Below, piece by piece: positions 62,040 to 64,000 of a stretch of 64,000 bases of DNA. Origin of the DNA: Actinomadura livida (lineage in GTDB: Bacteria > Actinomycetota > Actinomycetes > Streptosporangiales > Streptosporangiaceae); contig NZ_BMRO01000002.1 of NCBI RefSeq assembly GCF_014648675.1, forward strand, positions 314,550 to 378,549, read 5' to 3'. The notes beneath the pieces are model-generated. The model did no database searches, was not told where the DNA came from, and saw only the letters and a program-made list of their open reading frames with translations. Both the position numbers and the translations under genes were made by a program. Numbering within the stretch: position 1 is the first letter of the stretch; each line of letters begins with the position of its first letter.

Positions 62040-62786
62040 CTACAGGTACGACGGGGAGTCGACCCGCCCCCGGAACGTCCACCACACCAGCGCCTGCGAA
62101 CCCAGCAGGAACGGCAGCACCGCCACCGTCGTCACCGCCGTCACCGCCAGCCCGCCGCCCACGGTCACCACCTCCGACCACGGCAACCGCAGACCCGCCG
62201 CAACCGGCAACACCGCCAGCACCGCACCCGACACCCCGTACCGCGCCGGCACCCGCCCCGCACGCGCCGCCAGCTCCACCGGCAACCGCCACCGCGCGAA
62301 CCCCGCACCGTGCCACGCGAACACCGCCGCCAACGGCAGACCCAGCACGCTCCCCGCGTTCAGCCCGCCACCGAACACCACCGACCCCAGCACCGAACCC
62401 CACGCCAGCGCCAGCGCCCAGCTCCCCGCCGCGATCGCCGCATCACACAGGCCGCGCCACGCCACCGCGTCCACCCGGCCCCGCAGCCACAACCCCATGT
62501 CCCGCACGACCCAGCCGATCAGCAGCACCACCACCAGCGGATACAGCTCCTCCAGCAACAGGTGCTCCAACCCCGGGAACGCCCCCGCCACCAGCCCGGC
62601 CGACGCCACCAGCCACACCTCGTTGCCCAGGAAGAACGGCGCGAACGACGCGATCACCAGCCGCCGCTCCCGCTGATCCCGCCCCAGCCACGGCAGCAGC
62701 ATCCCCACCCCGATATCGGCACCGGCCAGCACCAGATACCCGGCGGAGAACACCGCCAGCAACACCACCGCAACAGACTCCATCAC
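62040..62786 (-). CDS. cydB: Cytochrome bd oxidase subunit II (CydB), short form
   Basis: A 248-aa membrane protein with the CydB start VVLLAVFSAGYLVLAGADIG, then FFLGNEVWLVASAG and LYPLVVVLLIGWVVRDMGLW. It is about 80-90 residues shorter than standard CydB (about 330-380 aa) and seems to have seven helices rather than eight or nine. I see no frameshift. It lies directly after cydA, so it should still form the oxidase. Confidence 0.88.
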   Translation of the reverse strand: MMESVAVVLLAVFSAGYLVLAGADIGVGMLLPWLGRDQRERRLVIASFAPFFLGNEVWLVASAGLVAGAFPGLEHLLLEELYPLVVVLLIGWVVRDMGLWLRGRVDAVAWRGLCDAAIAAGSWALALAWGSVLGSVVFGGGLNAGSVLGLPLAAVFAWHGAGFARWRLPVELAARAGRVPARYGVSGAVLAVLPVAAGLRLPWSEVVTVGGGLAVTAVTTVAVLPFLLGSQALVWWTFRGRVDSPSYL

Positions 62787-62796
62787 CAGGCTCCCG

Positions 62797-64000
62797 TCAC
62801 AACGTCCCGCTCAGCACCGGCGCTTGCTCCGCCGGGGGAGAGGCCCCAAGGCCCGCACCCTCCGGACCCCGCCGCGCGAACCGCACAAGCAGCCACGCGT
62901 TCACCACGAACAACACCCCGAACAGCACCGTGAAAGCCGCGAACGACGCCACCACCGTCCCCGACCCCACGTCCGACAACGCGTCCCGCGTCTTCAGCAG
63001 CCCGTACACCACCCACGGCTGCCGCCCCACCTCACGGAACACCCACCCCGACACCATCGCCACATACGGCAACGGCACCGACACGATCATCAGCACGTGG
63101 AACACCCGCCCCCGCACCAGCCACCCGCCGAACGGCAGCTTCACCAGCGCGACCGCCGCCACCAGCATCATCAGCGACCACATCGTCATCATCAGCGCCT
63201 CACCGGCCCCCGCCAGCCCAGGCGCCATGTACTCGTCCGGCCCGAACCGCGCCGTGAACCGCGCGACCTCCGCCGCCGCCGACTCACCGCCGAGCTTCGT
63301 CGGCTGCACATACGCGAACTGCACCCCGCCGAAGATCACCACCGGCATCACCGACAGCACGACCGTCAGCAACCCCACCCGCATCGACCGCCGGAAGAAC
63401 TCCACCTCCGCCGTCCGCCGCAGCAGGTGGTAGCCGCTCACCCCGGCCATGAAGAACCCCGCCGTCAAGAACCCGCCGAACAGCACATGGAAGAACGCCA
63501 GAACCGCCGTCGGATTCGTCAGCAACGCCGCCGCATCGGTCAGCCGCGCCGCACCGTCCACCATTTCGAAACCCACCGGACGCTGCAGCCACCCATTGGC
63601 CACCAGAATGAAATACGCCGACAAGTACGCCGTCAGCGTCACCACCCAGATCAGCCCCAGATGCAGCCACCGGTTCAGCCGATCCCACCCGAAAATCCAC
63701 AATCCCAGGAACGTCGACTCCACGAAGAACGCGACGATCGTCTCCATCGCCAGCGGCACTCCGAAGACCCCGCCCGTCATCCGCGACATCCCCGCCCAGT
63801 TCAATCCGAACTGGAACTCCATCACCAGCCCGGTGACGATCCCCACCGCGTAATTGATGACGTACAACTGCCCCCAGAAACGCACCATCCGCGCATGCAC
63901 CGCACTGCCCGACACCGTCGCCCGCGTCTGCATCAACGCCACCAGCGTCGCCAGGCCAAGCGTCAACGCCACGAACATGAAATGCGTACCGGCCGTCAAC
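62797..64000 (-). CDS. cydA: Cytochrome bd oxidase subunit I (CydA), N-terminus outside window
   Basis: At least 400 aa of CydA. The visible sequence starts within helix 1 (THFMFVALTLGLATLVALMQ, with the His of the heme b595 region) and includes VMEFQFGLNWAGMSR, AMETIVAFFVESTFLGLWIF (quinol/heme region) and GRQPWVVYGLLKTRDALSD. About 10-20 N-terminal residues lie beyond base 64000. The Q loop is short, as in most non-enterobacterial enzymes. Terminal quinol oxidase for low oxygen or stress. Confidence 0.93.
   Translation of the reverse strand, partial: LTAGTHFMFVALTLGLATLVALMQTRATVSGSAVHARMVRFWGQLYVINYAVGIVTGLVMEFQFGLNWAGMSRMTGGVFGVPLAMETIVAFFVESTFLGLWIFGWDRLNRWLHLGLIWVVTLTAYLSAYFILVANGWLQRPVGFEMVDGAARLTDAAALLTNPTAVLAFFHVLFGGFLTAGFFMAGVSGYHLLRRTAEVEFFRRSMRVGLLTVVLSVMPVVIFGGVQFAYVQPTKLGGESAAAEVARFTARFGPDEYMAPGLAGAGEALMMTMWSLMMLVAAVALVKLPFGGWLVRGRVFHVLMIVSVPLPYVAMVSGWVFREVGRQPWVVYGLLKTRDALSDVGSGTVVASFAAFTVLFGVLFVVNAWLLVRFARRGPEGAGLGASPPAEQAPVLSGTL

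Overview
The window is about 64 kb of very GC-rich DNA with strong third-position G/C, many ATGA/GTGA gene overlaps, GTG/TTG starts and leaderless-looking promoters. Together with gas-vesicle genes, ECF41/ECF42 sigma factors, Ser/Thr kinases, WYL regulators, rifampicin monooxygenase with its RAE element and a cydABDC cluster, this points to a filamentous actinomycete (an Actinomadura/Streptosporangiales-type chromosome is my best guess; the genus cannot be fixed from the sequence alone). No rRNA, tRNA, CRISPR array or large biosynthetic cluster was recognised.

Layout. 0-4 kb: a leftward VOC - DGPF(YCII) - ECF42 sigma - thioesterase operon, an NTF2-like protein and an NYN/LOTUS RNA-metabolism protein. 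4.2-5.65 kb: an IS605-like element with an intact TnpB and an internally deleted tnpA. 5.8-16.8 kb: YdeI-like protein, AI-2E transporter, two receptor-type Ser/Thr kinases with a small membrane protein, a secreted GH3 enzyme and secreted esterase separated by a 22-bp perfect hairpin, and a hydrolase divergent from a WYL regulator. 16.8-21.7 kb: GNAT, BrkB/YihY, a holin-X/DUF3618 envelope pair under a stress-type promoter, and an RNA end-healing and sealing pair (HD-Pnk plus Rnl2-like ligase). 21.8-25.1 kb: a virginiamycin-lyase-like propeller lacking most catalytic residues, TetR, and rifampicin monooxygenase (rox) preceded by a RAE-like element. 25.1-29.7 kb: a MerR operon with a MerR-type 19-bp-spacer promoter, a two-component system, a DUF6069 membrane protein and a serine hydrolase.

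29.7-35.7 kb looks accessory: a decayed VOC gene, a tyrosine recombinase, a dif-like 28-bp site in the divergent promoter region, a zinc-finger/coiled-coil protein, a GNAT, and a leaderless CmtR-like ArsR operon with two methyltransferases. 35.7-46.7 kb carries regulator/efflux modules with visible operators (TetR/DrrAB-like ABC, MarR/EamA-hydrolase, UvrA2-like protein, TetR/FBP, MarR with a 24-bp palindrome) and a DUF1062 gene with a structured leader. 46.7-53.4 kb: an ECF41 sigma factor with its oxidoreductase partner and a matching ECF41-type promoter, SDR, WYL/VOC pair, MFS pump and hemerythrin.

53.5-57.6 kb: a secreted DUF4185-like protein, an Ala/Lys/Gly-rich histone-H1-like protein and a short gas-vesicle operon gvpA-F-G-O lacking gvpJ/L/S/K. 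The H1-like gene, gvpA and the holin-X operon share promoter elements of the form GTTT-N14-GGG(T/A)A, suggesting a common SigB/SigF-type stress regulon. 57.7-64 kb: cydA (cut by the window end)-cydB-cydD-cydC and a SAM methyltransferase, all leftward, encoding cytochrome bd oxidase and its assembly exporter.
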